Below are positions 19,150 through 33,497 of a DNA stretch of 64,000 nucleotides, piece after piece. This stretch comes from an uncultured Prevotellaceae bacterium (GTDB lineage: Bacteria > Bacteroidota > Bacteroidia > Bacteroidales > Bacteroidaceae), in contig OMWH01000006.1 of the NCBI GenBank assembly GCA_900314755.1, forward strand, positions 1 to 64,000, read 5' to 3'. A program made the position numbers and the translations under genes. The number at the start of each line of letters is the position of its first letter. Position 1 is the first letter of the stretch. Under the pieces are notes generated by a model. It saw nothing but the letters and a program-made list of their open reading frames with translations, had not been told where the DNA came from and did not search any database.

Positions 19150-20709
19150 CTAATTGAAATAGATGTATAGACCTATCATCACGATAGCCAAGGCTATCCA
19201 CAGACCAACGGCGAGTTTCGACTGGCTCTCATGGATGGGAGCCGGTATTTCGTACTCCGTCTTGTCACGATCAGTGAGGGAGATGATAACCATAGCGACG
19301 ACAAGAATGACAAACAGCTCAAAAGACAATAGCATGAAATGAGGCCATGGTAACTGAAGCCATTCAGGTGGCCATAGATAGAGTATGCCGACAATAAGAC
19401 AGAATGCGGTACCTACGGTCAACGCAAAGTTGGCGGCACGTGTGGTGGTCCGTTTCCAGAAAATACCCAGAAGGAATACGGATGCCATTGGTGGTGCGAT
19501 GAAACCAAGGACACTCTGGAAGACATTGAAGAGGTTAAGTCCCTTGATAGCGTCAATGGCAATGGTGAGGACGATGGCAAGGACAGCACCGATGATCGTG
19601 ACTAAACGCCCTACAAGGTTAATCTCCCATTGTGGGGCACCGGGTTTGAAATTCTTGACATACACGTCCATTGTGAAAACGGTACTTAAAGCGTTTAACG
19701 CAGAGCCGATGGTGGATACCAGACAAGCCGTCAAGACAGCGAATACCAAGCCTACCATACCGACAGGGAAGAGGTCCTCCACCATCGTCAGATATGCCTC
19801 GTCAGGATTCTGCAAAGTAGGGAAGAGGGCGAAGCAGATGATACCAGGAAGAATGTACAGCGCGACATCCAGAATCTTTAACCATCCCGTGAAATTAGTA
19901 CCCAATTGTCCCTCGCGAAGATTCTTTGCAGCGAGAACAGGTTGTACCATGCTTTGGTCGGTACACCAGAACCATACACCCATGACGGGATATCCTAAGA
20001 GGATAGGTAGCCATGGGAATGCCTCGTCAGTATTAGGCTTGAACATCACCCAATAGTCTGCGGGAACCTTTGCGGCTAATGCAGAGATGCCACCCACATG
20101 GTCGAGACCGACAATGACAAGGATGAGAGAGACGACGATGAGCAGTATCATCTGATAGACATTAGTATAAGCTACTGCTTTCAGTCCACCCAGCATCGTG
20201 AAGAATGCGGAGATTAAAAGCAGTACAAGGGCTGACATCCACATGGGAATGTCGAATACCTGACGTATCAAGATTCCTCCTGCGAAGAGTGTCAGGGCAA
20301 GCCAGGAGATGATAATCGTGATAATGGTATACCATGCTAATATATTACGGGTACTCTGACCGAAACGGAGTCCCATAAACTCAGGTAGTGTACTGATGTT
20401 TGCTCCAAGGTAACGGGGAGCAAAGACAAAAGATAGCAAGGCGATAAATACGAAAGCATACCAGGCGTAGTTGCCACTGACGATACCTGTCGTGAATCCT
20501 GCCGATGCTGAGGCTATCAACATCGACGGACCAACATTGGTGCCCCACATGGAGAAACCGATATGGTGCCAACGCAGGGAGTGCTCTGCGAGAAATAGGG
20601 AGCCTTCCTTCTTCCTTTTACTACTTGCCCATATACCGATGGCAAGCAGGATAACAAAATAGATGGCGAGGATAATCCAGTCTAAGGATTGCATGTAATG
20701 TGTATTCAT
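19150..20709 (-). CDS. SSS-family sodium/solute symporter (SGLT type)
   Basis: 519 residues with about 13-14 hydrophobic segments. The family pattern is clear: LAIYFVILLAIGIWASSKRKKEG and SMWGTNVGPSMLIASASAGF near the N-terminus, LGGLKAVAYTNVYQM in the middle, CLVSTIGSALNALSTVFTMD later. SGLT-type members take up free sugars or small glycosides with sodium. The gene is translationally coupled (ATGA overlap at 20706-20709) to the cytoplasmic GH31, so it probably imports the small, possibly methylated, glycoside that GH31 cleaves. No specificity can be read. Last gene of the 24505-19150 operon. Confidence 0.88.
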   Translation of the reverse strand: MNTHYMQSLDWIILAIYFVILLAIGIWASSKRKKEGSLFLAEHSLRWHHIGFSMWGTNVGPSMLIASASAGFTTGIVSGNYAWYAFVFIALLSFVFAPRYLGANISTLPEFMGLRFGQSTRNILAWYTIITIIISWLALTLFAGGILIRQVFDIPMWMSALVLLLISAFFTMLGGLKAVAYTNVYQMILLIVVSLILVIVGLDHVGGISALAAKVPADYWVMFKPNTDEAFPWLPILLGYPVMGVWFWCTDQSMVQPVLAAKNLREGQLGTNFTGWLKILDVALYILPGIICFALFPTLQNPDEAYLTMVEDLFPVGMVGLVFAVLTACLVSTIGSALNALSTVFTMDVYVKNFKPGAPQWEINLVGRLVTIIGAVLAIVLTIAIDAIKGLNLFNVFQSVLGFIAPPMASVFLLGIFWKRTTTRAANFALTVGTAFCLIVGILYLWPPEWLQLPWPHFMLLSFELFVILVVAMVIISLTDRDKTEYEIPAPIHESQSKLAVGLWIALAIVMIGLYIYFN

Positions 20710-22948
20710 AGTTCAATGCCTTTAAAGTCGTGTGTGATTCTAATATTAGTAGATTGCGAGAGATCCATGTCGTCGGTAGAGTCTACCTCATGTGGATACA
20801 TCTTAATCTGAGCGTCAGGACGTACAAAGACAGGCATCTGGTCAAGAGGTACTTCCACATGGTAATACCAGCGTCCGCCCTCCAGTCGCTCACCTGTCAG
20901 GAAGTTGACCCATTGTCCCTCTGGCAGGTAGATGTCCCGGTGATTGTCCGCACTCATGACAGGACATACCAGGAACTCATTGCCAAAGTAATACTCATCA
21001 TCGATATGCCATACTTGTCTGTCGTGTGGATGATGGAAGAGCAGTGCTTGTACAATGGGCAGTCCGCTCCTGCAGGCATGTTCTGACTGCTCTATGATAT
21101 AAGGTATCAAACGGTAACGGAGTTTCCACCAGCGTTTGATAATAGGTGCGATGTTAGGGTAGTGCCATGGCTCCCGTTTGCAAGTGCCATGATAGCGCAT
21201 GTGGGAGGTGAAGACCCCGAATTGGGTCCAACGGACATATACCTGTTCATCAAGAGGTGAGTTCATGAAGTCAGGGGTGGAATGGAATCCTGGTACGTCA
21301 TGACTCCAGAAAGCAAAACCGGAGAGTCCTAAGTGGAGTCCACCTTTCAAGGAACCTGCCAAGCCAGCCCATGAACTTTCGCTGTCACCTCCCCAGTGGA
21401 GCGGATAACGCTGGCAGCCAGCCCAGCCGGCACGAGCCCAGATGATTCCATCGCCAGTGACTTCACGGGTCACTTCGTAAGCTGCTTTCTGATAAAGCAA
21501 AGCATAGATGTTATTCAGGCGCTCAGGAGTCGAGGCATGATACTGATGGTCCATGTGTATGTTCTCGCCGAAGTCGGTCTTGATACATTTGACACCCATA
21601 TCAAGCAAAGGCTTTAGCAACTGATATTTATACCAGTCTGTTGCTTTGGGATAGGTAAAGTCAATAGTCCCAGCATAGTCGAGGGTGGAGAAATTTGACG
21701 CACCACCTGTTGAGGTGTCTTCTTCTTTGACAGGTTGACTGATGTAGTGATTCTCCTTTGCCTCTTTCAACTGCTCTGCACCTTGTGCCACATAGGGTAA
21801 CTGCCAGAGCGATACTTTAAAGCCCTGCTCTTTCAACCGGCTGATGAAAGCCTTGGGGTCTGGGAAACGCTCAGGGTTGAATTTCCATTCACAGAGCCAG
21901 TCAGTGCGGAACCAGCCAGTATCCAGATGAATGACATCACAAGGATAGTGCTCCTTGCGCAGACGGTCGCAAATCTCTTCCACCTCATCAGCGGAGAAAT
22001 AGGTCATGCGACTCATCCATATACCAAAACTCCAGAGTGGGGGCATGGTAGGGAACCCTGTCAGCATACGGTATCCTTTGAGAATCTCCTCAGGTGTGCG
22101 ACCTCCTATCAGGAAAACGTCAAGGGTGGCATGGTCATTAAGGAACTGTACACTTCTTGAACTATGGTCGGCAAGTGATAATTGGCAATAGTCTGAGGTA
22201 TGGAAAAAAACACCATACATCCGACTGGAAAGATAGAAGGGGATATTCTTATAACAGCGCCGGTTGTTAACTCCCTGTCCGTCTTGGTTCTTCAATTGAA
22301 AGGTCTGTCCACTTAAATCCATTTTGCGGAAACGCTCTCCTGTTCCCACAAAGTGTTCGTCAGCATCGCATTTAAAGGAAATTGTTGCCCGTTCATTACT
22401 ACTATCGACAGAGCAGAAACCTAATGGCAGCGCATCATAGCGTGGCGGGGAAAAATGGTCGTCACTGAGGGCAACCGGTTTCGTGGTGTCACCATCAGGA
22501 TAGAAGGTGATGAAAGGAGCAGGCTGTGGTGCGGGTAACAGGTCACTCCAAGGGTCGAGACAAGGTGCGGAGAGATTGATGGTAGCAAGTTTTGTACCGT
22601 CTGTAGCGATAATATCGCTTCCTGCATAATGCAAGGGCTTCCGCTTGACCTCCGGTGCCATTTGCAGCATCTCGTCACATTCTGTCATGACATCCTCCGT
22701 CATCGTTGTGAACAACCGTATGACATTAGGTTCATAGGCACGGATAATCAGGCCATAGCATTGCATAGGAGTATTCATGTCGGGAGCCATGTCCTCTTGG
22801 TGCTTCTGTCGCTGATAGGGAATGGTGACGACAATATCACCGTCTTGCTCTACTATTCTCGTAGGTGCATAGGCTTTCCATAGGGCTTCATCCCGTTGCA
22901 GTGTGGGGTCGAAGTCCATGAAGTCGAAAAGATGGTAGTTGGTTTGTT

Positions 22949-22952
<4 letters not shown>
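20706..22952 (-). CDS. Cytoplasmic GH31 alpha-xylosidase-like enzyme
   Basis: 748 residues with no signal peptide (MKQTNYHLFDFMDFDP), so intracellular, unlike nearly all other hydrolases in the window. The barrel shows FGIWMSRMTYFSADEV, the nucleophile Asp460 in CIKTDFGENI, and the acid/base Asp523 in WGGDSESSW; KTDFGE is the YicI-type alpha-xylosidase version of the GH31 motif. Start overlaps the upstream gene by 4 bases and the stop overlaps the symporter. RG-II chain A carries 2-O-methyl-alpha-D-xylose on fucose, so an alpha-xylosidase acting on an imported oligosaccharide would release a methylated xylose inside the cell, beside the corrinoid genes. Alternatives: alpha-glucosidase or alpha-xylosidase for xyloglucan. 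Confidence 0.85.
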
Positions 22953-24505
<1,553 letters not shown>

Positions 24506-24510
24506 ATATT

Positions 24511-24587
24511 AAAGACGTGAAAACCCCTGAAATGTCACCACAACAGATAGTGACAAATTGAAAGTTTTATCGTCTTTATTAAAATCA
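24511..24587. promoter_or_regulatory. Divergent regulatory region with nested dyad, corrinoid pair versus GH141-GH31-symporter
   Basis: Only 91 bases separate the two start codons (24505 and 24597). Three pairs of inverted arms share one centre at 24544: AAAGACG (24511-24517) with CGTCTTT (24571-24577), AAAAC (24520-24524) with GTTTT (24564-24568), and TGTCAC (24533-24538) with GTGACA (24550-24555). The right half, from GTGACAAAT through CGTCTTTATTA (24550-24583), aligns with 40867-40900 in the other divergent region (19 of 27 positions identical before a one-base gap). I infer an operator for a dimeric regulator with mirrored promoters. It is too short for a cobalamin riboswitch. Confidence 0.6.
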
Positions 24588-24596
24588 GAAAGGCTT

Positions 24597-25607
24597 ATGA
24601 AGCAGAATATGAGGCAATGGATGACAGATATCATCCAACGAAAGGAGGTCACAGCATTGCCTGTCATGACCCATCCGGGAATAGAGATGAATGGTAATAC
24701 CGTGCGGCAGGCTGTCAGTAACGGACGTGTCCACTATGAAGCGGTACAGACCTTAACAAAGCGTTATCCTGCGGTAGCTGCGGCTACCATTATGGACCTG
24801 ACTACTGAGGCGGAGGCTTTTGGTGCAGAGATTGCTTTCAGCGACATTGCTGTGCCTGCGGTCGTTGGTCATTGCCTGTCCAATGCGGAAGATATCAATA
24901 AGTTGGAGGTACCTTCTCTTTCCCAAGGACGTATTCCTGCCTATCTGAAGGCAAACCTTCTTGCGGCACGTGCGATTACCGACCGTCCTGTTTTTGCCGG
25001 ATGTATCGGTCCGTACTCGCTTGCCGGTCGTCTTTATGATATGTCGGAGTTGATGATGCTGATTTACGAGAACCCAGATGCTGCGCATCAGCTATTGAGT
25101 AAATGTACGATGTTTATTAAGAAATACTGTCAGGCATTGAAAAAGACTGGGGTAGGGGGCGTGATGATGGCAGAACCTGCCGCAGGCTTGTTGTCTGATG
25201 AGGACTGCAAGACATTCTCTTCCGACTATGTCCGCTATATTGTTGATGAGGTGCAGTCAGACGATTTCCTGGTTATCCTTCATAACTGCGGCAATACGGG
25301 ACATTGTACCAAGGCGATGGTGAGCACAGGTGCCGCCGCTTATCATTTTGGTAATAAATGTCTGATGGAAGAGGTTATTCGTGACGTTCCTGCCACAGCC
25401 CTTGCCATGGGGAATATTGACCCTGTCTCAGTCTTTAAGGACGGTACTCCGGAACTGATGCACCAGACAGTGATTGACTTGTTGGAGAAGATGAGGGATT
25501 ATCCTAACTTTGTGCTTTCCAGTGGATGCGACACCCCTCCTCATACGCCACAGGCAAATGTAGATGCTTTCTTTGGTGCGCTCAAGGAATGGAATGAACA
25601 GTCATGA
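24597..25607 (+). CDS. MtaA/MtbA-like zinc methylcorrinoid methyltransferase (UroD superfamily)
   Basis: 336 residues from the ATG at 24597; a TTG at 24558 is in frame but lies in the dyad. The protein is a UroD-fold methyltransferase about the length of archaeal MtaA. The zinc-binding pattern of MtaA/MtbA, HxC followed by a distant Cys, is present: His229 and Cys231 in LHNCGNTG, Cys311 in SSGCDTPPHTP, spacing nearly as in MtaA. Other family stretches: TIMDLTTEAEAFGAEI, GCIGPYSLAGRLYDMSELM, MAEPAAGLLS, MGNIDPV. Relatives move a methyl group between a corrinoid protein and a thiol (coenzyme M in methanogens). Here the thiol is unknown; homocysteine is possible. It overlaps the next gene by 4 bases and sits between glycosidase operons. 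No dedicated corrinoid protein lies next to it other than the fusion at 26240-29134. Confidence 0.85.
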   Translation: MKQNMRQWMTDIIQRKEVTALPVMTHPGIEMNGNTVRQAVSNGRVHYEAVQTLTKRYPAVAAATIMDLTTEAEAFGAEIAFSDIAVPAVVGHCLSNAEDINKLEVPSLSQGRIPAYLKANLLAARAITDRPVFAGCIGPYSLAGRLYDMSELMMLIYENPDAAHQLLSKCTMFIKKYCQALKKTGVGGVMMAEPAAGLLSDEDCKTFSSDYVRYIVDEVQSDDFLVILHNCGNTGHCTKAMVSTGAAAYHFGNKCLMEEVIRDVPATALAMGNIDPVSVFKDGTPELMHQTVIDLLEKMRDYPNFVLSSGCDTPPHTPQANVDAFFGALKEWNEQS

Positions 25608-26239
25608 CGGAGAAGACACTTTCTTTTGACGATTTAGGAATAACTCCCCATGATCTCTACGATCAGATGGGATATCATGGTACAGAACCTGACATGGCAA
25701 CCCTGCGAGAGGTATCGGTTGTCATGGAGGATGTACGTACATGGTTGCGCCCTCGTTTCTGTTATCAGGTCGTGAAGGAGCAACCAGCCTTCAGCATGGG
25801 TAAGATTATCCAGCGTCAATTGCGAGGCTCCGAGGCTTATGCCCTCTTTGTGTGTACCAGTGGAACAGAGTTTGAGGCATATCAGCAGCGACTCAAAGAG
25901 CAAGGTGATATGGTACGTGTCTATATCGCTGATGCCCTCGGCTCTGTGATAGCTGAGCATTGTGCGGACCAGATGGAAGTCACCCTACAGGAGAATATTG
26001 ATAAATTAGGTTGGCAGCATACCAACCGGTTCTCTCCAGGCTATTGTGGATGGCATGTCTCCCAACAACAATTACTCTTCCCTTTATTTAAAGGGCATAC
26101 CTGTGGCGTACATCTTACGGACTCCTCCCTGATGGTACCTATCAAAAGTGTCAGTGGCATCATCGGACTAGGAGAAAAAGTCCGCAGATTGGATTACACC
26201 TGCGGACTCTGTGATTTCAAGCAATGTTACAAGCGGAAA

Positions 26240-26257
<18 letters not shown>
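25604..26257 (+). CDS. Stand-alone MetH activation-domain protein (corrinoid reactivation)
   Basis: 217 residues, soluble. It resembles the C-terminal activation domain of cobalamin-dependent methionine synthase, which uses SAM and reduced flavodoxin to rescue oxidised cob(II)alamin. The SAM-site signature RxxxGY is present as RFSPGYCGWHVSQQQ, followed by the family-like MVPIKSVSGIIGLG. The C-terminus carries Cys200, Cys203 and Cys208 (TCGLCDFKQCYKR), a C-x2-C-x4-C cluster not found in the MetH domain and possibly a metal or Fe-S site. Free-standing homologues are known, for example in Thermotoga. Coupled to the MtaA-like gene by a 4-base overlap, and its 3' end overlaps the convergent fusion gene by 18 bases. 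Together these suggest it reactivates the corrinoid of that fusion, which lacks its own activation domain. Confidence 0.85.
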
Positions 26258-29134
<2,877 letters not shown>

Positions 29135-29139
29135 ATATG

Positions 29140-32100
29140 CTAATTGTTGATTTGTTCTTTTAGGGTATGTCGTCCTTCTCTGATGGTCGTTGTCCGTCCA
29201 CTATAAGGGAGTCGGACCGTTGCCTCCCGATGGGCGGGAATCTCTGCGTTCAGCACGAAAGTATCGTTCTCCAGACGCCAGTCCACCTTGATGCCATCCA
29301 TCTGTCCACGGCACCATGTGAGGTCCCCCACGGGATGAGGCGCTATGGTGATATGTTCTCCGTCACGCCATATACCTAAGAAATATGGTATGAGCAGGTT
29401 GTTCAGATGTCCCATCATGAAATGGTTCATCGAAGCACCGTACTCAGGGTTCCATTGCTCCGTCAGCGTGGTATATCCGAGTTTGATCTGATAGCCATAC
29501 CCCGGTACGTCGTAGTGGTTCAGCATCTTGTAGAGCAGTTCCTGTTGTCCATGATGGATAAGGGCATTGAAAAGATAGCGATTGCCAACGTCACCAGTCG
29601 TCAGACGGTTGCCATGGGCGTGGATGTCGTTAATCAGTTGTTGCAATACAGCCTGCCGGTCACCCTCTGGCACAAGATCCATCTCAAGGGCTATTGCCTG
29701 AGCACACTGGCTGCCCGTCGCAAACTGGTGGGTAGCAGGATGATAGAACTCCTTGATGAATGCCGCCTTGATGCTGTCTGCACGTGCCTCACCCATCAGG
29801 CGGTTCCACCAATAGTAGTGTGCCGTTGATACCAGTGGCATTGGTGTGTTCTGTGCAAAACCCGCACGCCCCGGTCCGTAGTCGTACCAGTCACCCAGTC
29901 CCTGGCGAAGAATATAGCAAGAGTCCTGAGTGGCGAGATAGTCCACATAGCGTTTCATCTGCGGACGATAGCGAGTGATGAGTTTATCGTCACCATAGAA
30001 CGCTTGATAGAGGAAAGGCAGGGCGATGAAAGCACCTCCCCATTCGGGAGACTCCAGGAACGGAGGAGCCCAAGAGCCCTCGAATATAACGTAGTTAGGT
30101 GCTATCTCAGGCAAGGCGCCATTAGGATATTGCGCATCAGCGATGTTCTGCATGGTCTGTTCCATCATCGCACGGCAGTCATAATTGGCTAAGAGTCCCT
30201 CACCATTCAGCCAGTCTTGTTCCAACCATCCCAGTTTCTCCCGGTGAGGGCAGTCAGTCCATACAGCCTGCCAGTTGGAGCGGATGGCACGGTCAATCAG
30301 TCGGTAAGCGTCATTGAAGAGGGGATTGGAGCATTCAAAATCACCCGTCTTCGGTGCGGAGTTATACACGAAGCACGACGCTATGTTTTCCAACACGTCG
30401 ATATCACCCTCTATCTGCAGATAACGGTAACCGTAATACGAGAAGCGGGGATGCCAAGTATCTTTTCCACCTTTTAATATATACGAATAGTAATGGGGGC
30501 GACCCGTTTGCTTCTGATTCACCAATCCCTCTTTCGTCAATGTCTCCCCGGGAGTCAGTTTCAGCCGTTGTCCTCTTTGTCCTTGGACAGTAATCTCGGG
30601 GAAACCTGCGAGGTTCTGTCCCATGTCGAGCACTAAGACGGAGTCTTTCCGGATGGTATCCTTCACCGGATAGTGCTCCATGATTTTCACAGGCTGGGCT
30701 ATCTGTGGGCGGAGTATGCCCTTTGGCGCTTCCTGAACGACAGCAGGATGCCATACTGTGGCACCTTCCAACCGGGCATCATAATCCTCACCGCCATAGA
30801 TGCTGTTGAAGGTGATGGGTGACAATGCCCATTGCCATTGGTCATCACTGACGATATCCTCTGTCTTTCCGTCGAGATATTCAATATGCATCCGGAACAG
30901 TAAGGTGGGCGGACCAAATGAAATCTTCATTTTGGCATAGCGAAGTCCCTGTTCGTTGTAGAAACCGTTGCCAAGAAGTACTTGGATGGTGATGGGTGAG
31001 AGGTGAGAGGTGAGAGGTGAGAGGTGAGAAGTGACATCGTAGGTGTTATAGAAAATGCTTTTGTCGTAGTCGCTCCATAATGGCGTGAAGGAGGCATCGC
31101 CCACTTTCTTGCCGCTGATAGAGAACTCATAGAAACCCAATCCAGCGATAGAGACGGTAGCTTTAAATACTTTTCCTTTAAGGCGGAAGTCCTTCCGCAG
31201 CAGGATACTCCGTTGACTCAGTGTGTCCACCTTCTTCCAAGCCTCTTTCACGGCAGGCTCTTTTAATTTAGCACCAGTGTAGTTGCGTCCTTCTGGCAGG
31301 TGAGCGTCTTGACGGGTAATGGCACCTATCCACTTCGCTTTCAGAGGTTCTTGCAGGTTATCAGAATAGTCAACACCATCAATGGCATAAGTGATCTTAC
31401 CGTCTTTTATTTCCGCATCCACACAACGTTGTCCGGAGATATGGAGACGGAACCGGCAGTTCCACTCATGGTTCCATGCAGGAAAGAGGATTGGGTTATG
31501 GTCGAGGTCTTCCTGTAACAGCATCTCTTGCAGTCCAATCATCCCGGCACCCCCTCTGTTATGGTCAGGAGCCCAGTCGAAACCAGGATCCCAGAAGGCA
31601 GGGAAGCGATAGGGACCGTTGCTCAGCTTCTCCGTATTCAGACGTGTCGCCTCGTCGGTCATCCCCAGACATGCCGCCCATATATTGTCTTGTTTCCATC
31701 CTTTTGTGCTACGCATCTCTATGGCGTGCGGATCTTTCAGATAGGTATTGCGGGCAATATCGAGGTGTGGTCTTCCTAAGCCATAGATACGCCAAGGGAA
31801 GACAGGATAGAGTTGGGGCGTCTCTGTGTTCTGGATGCGTTCCCAGCTGACAGCGGGGGCAATACAGGTGTCACCGTCAATCACCCGAAGGGGAATGTCG
31901 GGAAGGTTGGAGTCATCTGCTCCTGTCTCACTTAAATAATCCTTCAAAGCTCGCAGGGCAGCGACAGTACTGGAGGGATTGCGTGCTATCTTATAAGTCT
32001 CACAGCCTGAACCGGGATAGATGACCAGGTCAGGATAGTGCTTGACAAAGAAGCGTAGCGGCTCTGTGACGAGGACACGGTATTTGTTCAGCGTCGAGTC

Positions 32101-33492
32101 AGGATGCCATGGCAGCATATCGAGGTACATCTTCCCAAACTCCAGGGCTGTGTCCCACTCATATTCCAGCCATTTATTCTTCTCAACTCCCCAGTCGTCC
32201 CCCTCCTTATGCTTTCCATACTCAGCGGGATTAGGCAGTCCGAAGTTCTCTATCTGTTCACTGAAACAGGCTCCTTCATGTCCCCAATGGTGGCGTGACC
32301 ATGCGATGGCGTTGGGTAGCATACGCAGATAAGTGTCAAGCTGAGGTCTCAGCACATCATAGTCACCGCTCTTGAGCATGGGCCAGTAGACAAGGCGTTG
32401 GTTCTGTGCCGTCATCGTACCGCCTCCCCACTTACGATAGTCAGGGGTGAAGGTCATCGTGGAGTCAACATAGACGGGGTCGAAGGTGAAAAGTCCGCCA
32501 TTAAACTTCGTCGGCCATTCCCCATAAGCATTACATCCCAGCAGATACCGCATCAGTTCGTAGTTGCGGACCATCTGTCTCACCTCCGGTCTTTGGCAGT
32601 CAGTCTCTATGAAACTACGCTGCCAATAGCTATGCCACCAAGCACTGCTCCTCTCCTTCGACACGGCGGCGCTGACCGACTGAGCAGGTTCCTTACCCGT
32701 GTATAACTGGATAGTCACCAGACTCTTTTTCATCTTCTTCCGTCGGAAGTTCCAGCTACGATAGTCTGTTGAGGCATATCTGCCGTCAGTAGTCCCGGTA
32801 TACGAGAAACCGTCAGCCTGCATGATACCACCCATTTTCAGACGACCGATGGGATTATAGAGCTGGTCTTTGATGGCATCCAGGCGTTCGCGAGAGACGG
32901 TAAAGTCGAATACCGTCTCTTGTCTGTTCTGGTGATAGAAGGTAAGTCGACTCTTGGAGGCACGGATGCTGTCTGCAAACGTCATACAGTCCTTGGGTAT
33001 GACCCACTTATAAGAGCACTGCTGGCACTCTGCCTTCGTCACAGGACGGTCCTTATACCGCCAGCTCTCATAACTGAGAGTCGCCTCTCTTGCCTGTTGT
33101 GATATGATCTCCGCAAAGACAACAGGGGAGTAGACATCCACCCAAAGTCTGATATTGACACCTTTTCCTTTGATATATACAGCACCCTCATCAAGACATA
33201 GGCGTTGCTCGAAGTCCTGCCCGTCAAACGGCTGCCCATTCAGGTGCAGTCTCCAACGACCAGCCTTCAACAGGGTATTGTTCTCATCGAACCATCCACT
33301 CTGTGCGATGTAAAAGAGCAGGTCACCTTTCTCCACCCATACGTTCATGCCGATGTCATGATCACCGCACGGCATCGACTCACTGGCATTCTTGCTGGGG
33401 GTCGTCCACACATAGTCCTTGGGGATATAGTCGGCTCCTTGTATAAGCGTGGCTAACGTCAGGAAAATGGAGAGGAGGATGTTCTTCTTCAT
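29140..33492 (-). CDS. DUF5703 domain fused to GH78 alpha-L-rhamnosidase
   Basis: 1450 residues with signal peptide MKKNILLSIFLTLATLIQGAD. Residues about 20-690 match the DUF5703 type of (alpha/alpha)6 protein seen in pectin loci (YVWTTPSKNASESMPCGDHDIGMNVWVEKGDLLFYI, GWFDENNTLLKAGRWRL). Residues about 715-1450 are a GH78: KWIGAITRQD, RSILLRKDFRL, then the barrel with TDCPHREKLGWLEQDWL near 1080 and TLTEQWNPEYG near 1344 carrying the likely catalytic acids. A TCACCTC heptad run (30993-31034) inserts [12 protein letters not shown] in the sandwich domain. Two hydrolases on one chain suggests sequential removal of linked sugars. Five bases from the corrinoid fusion downstream and five from the esterase upstream, so clearly one operon. 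The DUF5703 activity is unknown to me. Confidence 0.83.
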   Translation of the reverse strand: MKKNILLSIFLTLATLIQGADYIPKDYVWTTPSKNASESMPCGDHDIGMNVWVEKGDLLFYIAQSGWFDENNTLLKAGRWRLHLNGQPFDGQDFEQRLCLDEGAVYIKGKGVNIRLWVDVYSPVVFAEIISQQAREATLSYESWRYKDRPVTKAECQQCSYKWVIPKDCMTFADSIRASKSRLTFYHQNRQETVFDFTVSRERLDAIKDQLYNPIGRLKMGGIMQADGFSYTGTTDGRYASTDYRSWNFRRKKMKKSLVTIQLYTGKEPAQSVSAAVSKERSSAWWHSYWQRSFIETDCQRPEVRQMVRNYELMRYLLGCNAYGEWPTKFNGGLFTFDPVYVDSTMTFTPDYRKWGGGTMTAQNQRLVYWPMLKSGDYDVLRPQLDTYLRMLPNAIAWSRHHWGHEGACFSEQIENFGLPNPAEYGKHKEGDDWGVEKNKWLEYEWDTALEFGKMYLDMLPWHPDSTLNKYRVLVTEPLRFFVKHYPDLVIYPGSGCETYKIARNPSSTVAALRALKDYLSETGADDSNLPDIPLRVIDGDTCIAPAVSWERIQNTETPQLYPVFPWRIYGLGRPHLDIARNTYLKDPHAIEMRSTKGWKQDNIWAACLGMTDEATRLNTEKLSNGPYRFPAFWDPGFDWAPDHNRGGAGMIGLQEMLLQEDLDHNPILFPAWNHEWNCRFRLHISGQRCVDAEIKDGKITYAIDGVDYSDNLQEPLKAKWIGAITRQDAHLPEGRNYTGAKLKEPAVKEAWKKVDTLSQRSILLRKDFRLKGKVFKATVSIAGLGFYEFSISGKKVGDASFTPLWSDYDKSIFYNTYDVTSHLSPLTSHLSPITIQVLLGNGFYNEQGLRYAKMKISFGPPTLLFRMHIEYLDGKTEDIVSDDQWQWALSPITFNSIYGGEDYDARLEGATVWHPAVVQEAPKGILRPQIAQPVKIMEHYPVKDTIRKDSVLVLDMGQNLAGFPEITVQGQRGQRLKLTPGETLTKEGLVNQKQTGRPHYYSYILKGGKDTWHPRFSYYGYRYLQIEGDIDVLENIASCFVYNSAPKTGDFECSNPLFNDAYRLIDRAIRSNWQAVWTDCPHREKLGWLEQDWLNGEGLLANYDCRAMMEQTMQNIADAQYPNGALPEIAPNYVIFEGSWAPPFLESPEWGGAFIALPFLYQAFYGDDKLITRYRPQMKRYVDYLATQDSCYILRQGLGDWYDYGPGRAGFAQNTPMPLVSTAHYYWWNRLMGEARADSIKAAFIKEFYHPATHQFATGSQCAQAIALEMDLVPEGDRQAVLQQLINDIHAHGNRLTTGDVGNRYLFNALIHHGQQELLYKMLNHYDVPGYGYQIKLGYTTLTEQWNPEYGASMNHFMMGHLNNLLIPYFLGIWRDGEHITIAPHPVGDLTWCRGQMDGIKVDWRLENDTFVLNAEIPAHREATVRLPYSGRTTTIREGRHTLKEQINN
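30993..31034 (-). repeat. In-frame heptanucleotide repeat in GH78 module
   Basis: Four perfect GAGGTGA units (plus strand) with degenerate flanks; coding strand TCACCTC gives [13 protein letters not shown]. Confidence 0.92.
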
Positions 33493-33497
33493 AGTTG

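Noticed and set aside
24506-24596. Cobalamin riboswitch before the corrinoid genes
   Set aside because: The region is only 91 bases and shows no B12-box-like core; the symmetry fits an operator better.
24597-25607. Haem-pathway uroporphyrinogen decarboxylase
   Set aside because: The MtaA-type HxC...C zinc motif is present, the gene sits with corrinoid genes, and the N-terminus lacks the typical HemE pattern.
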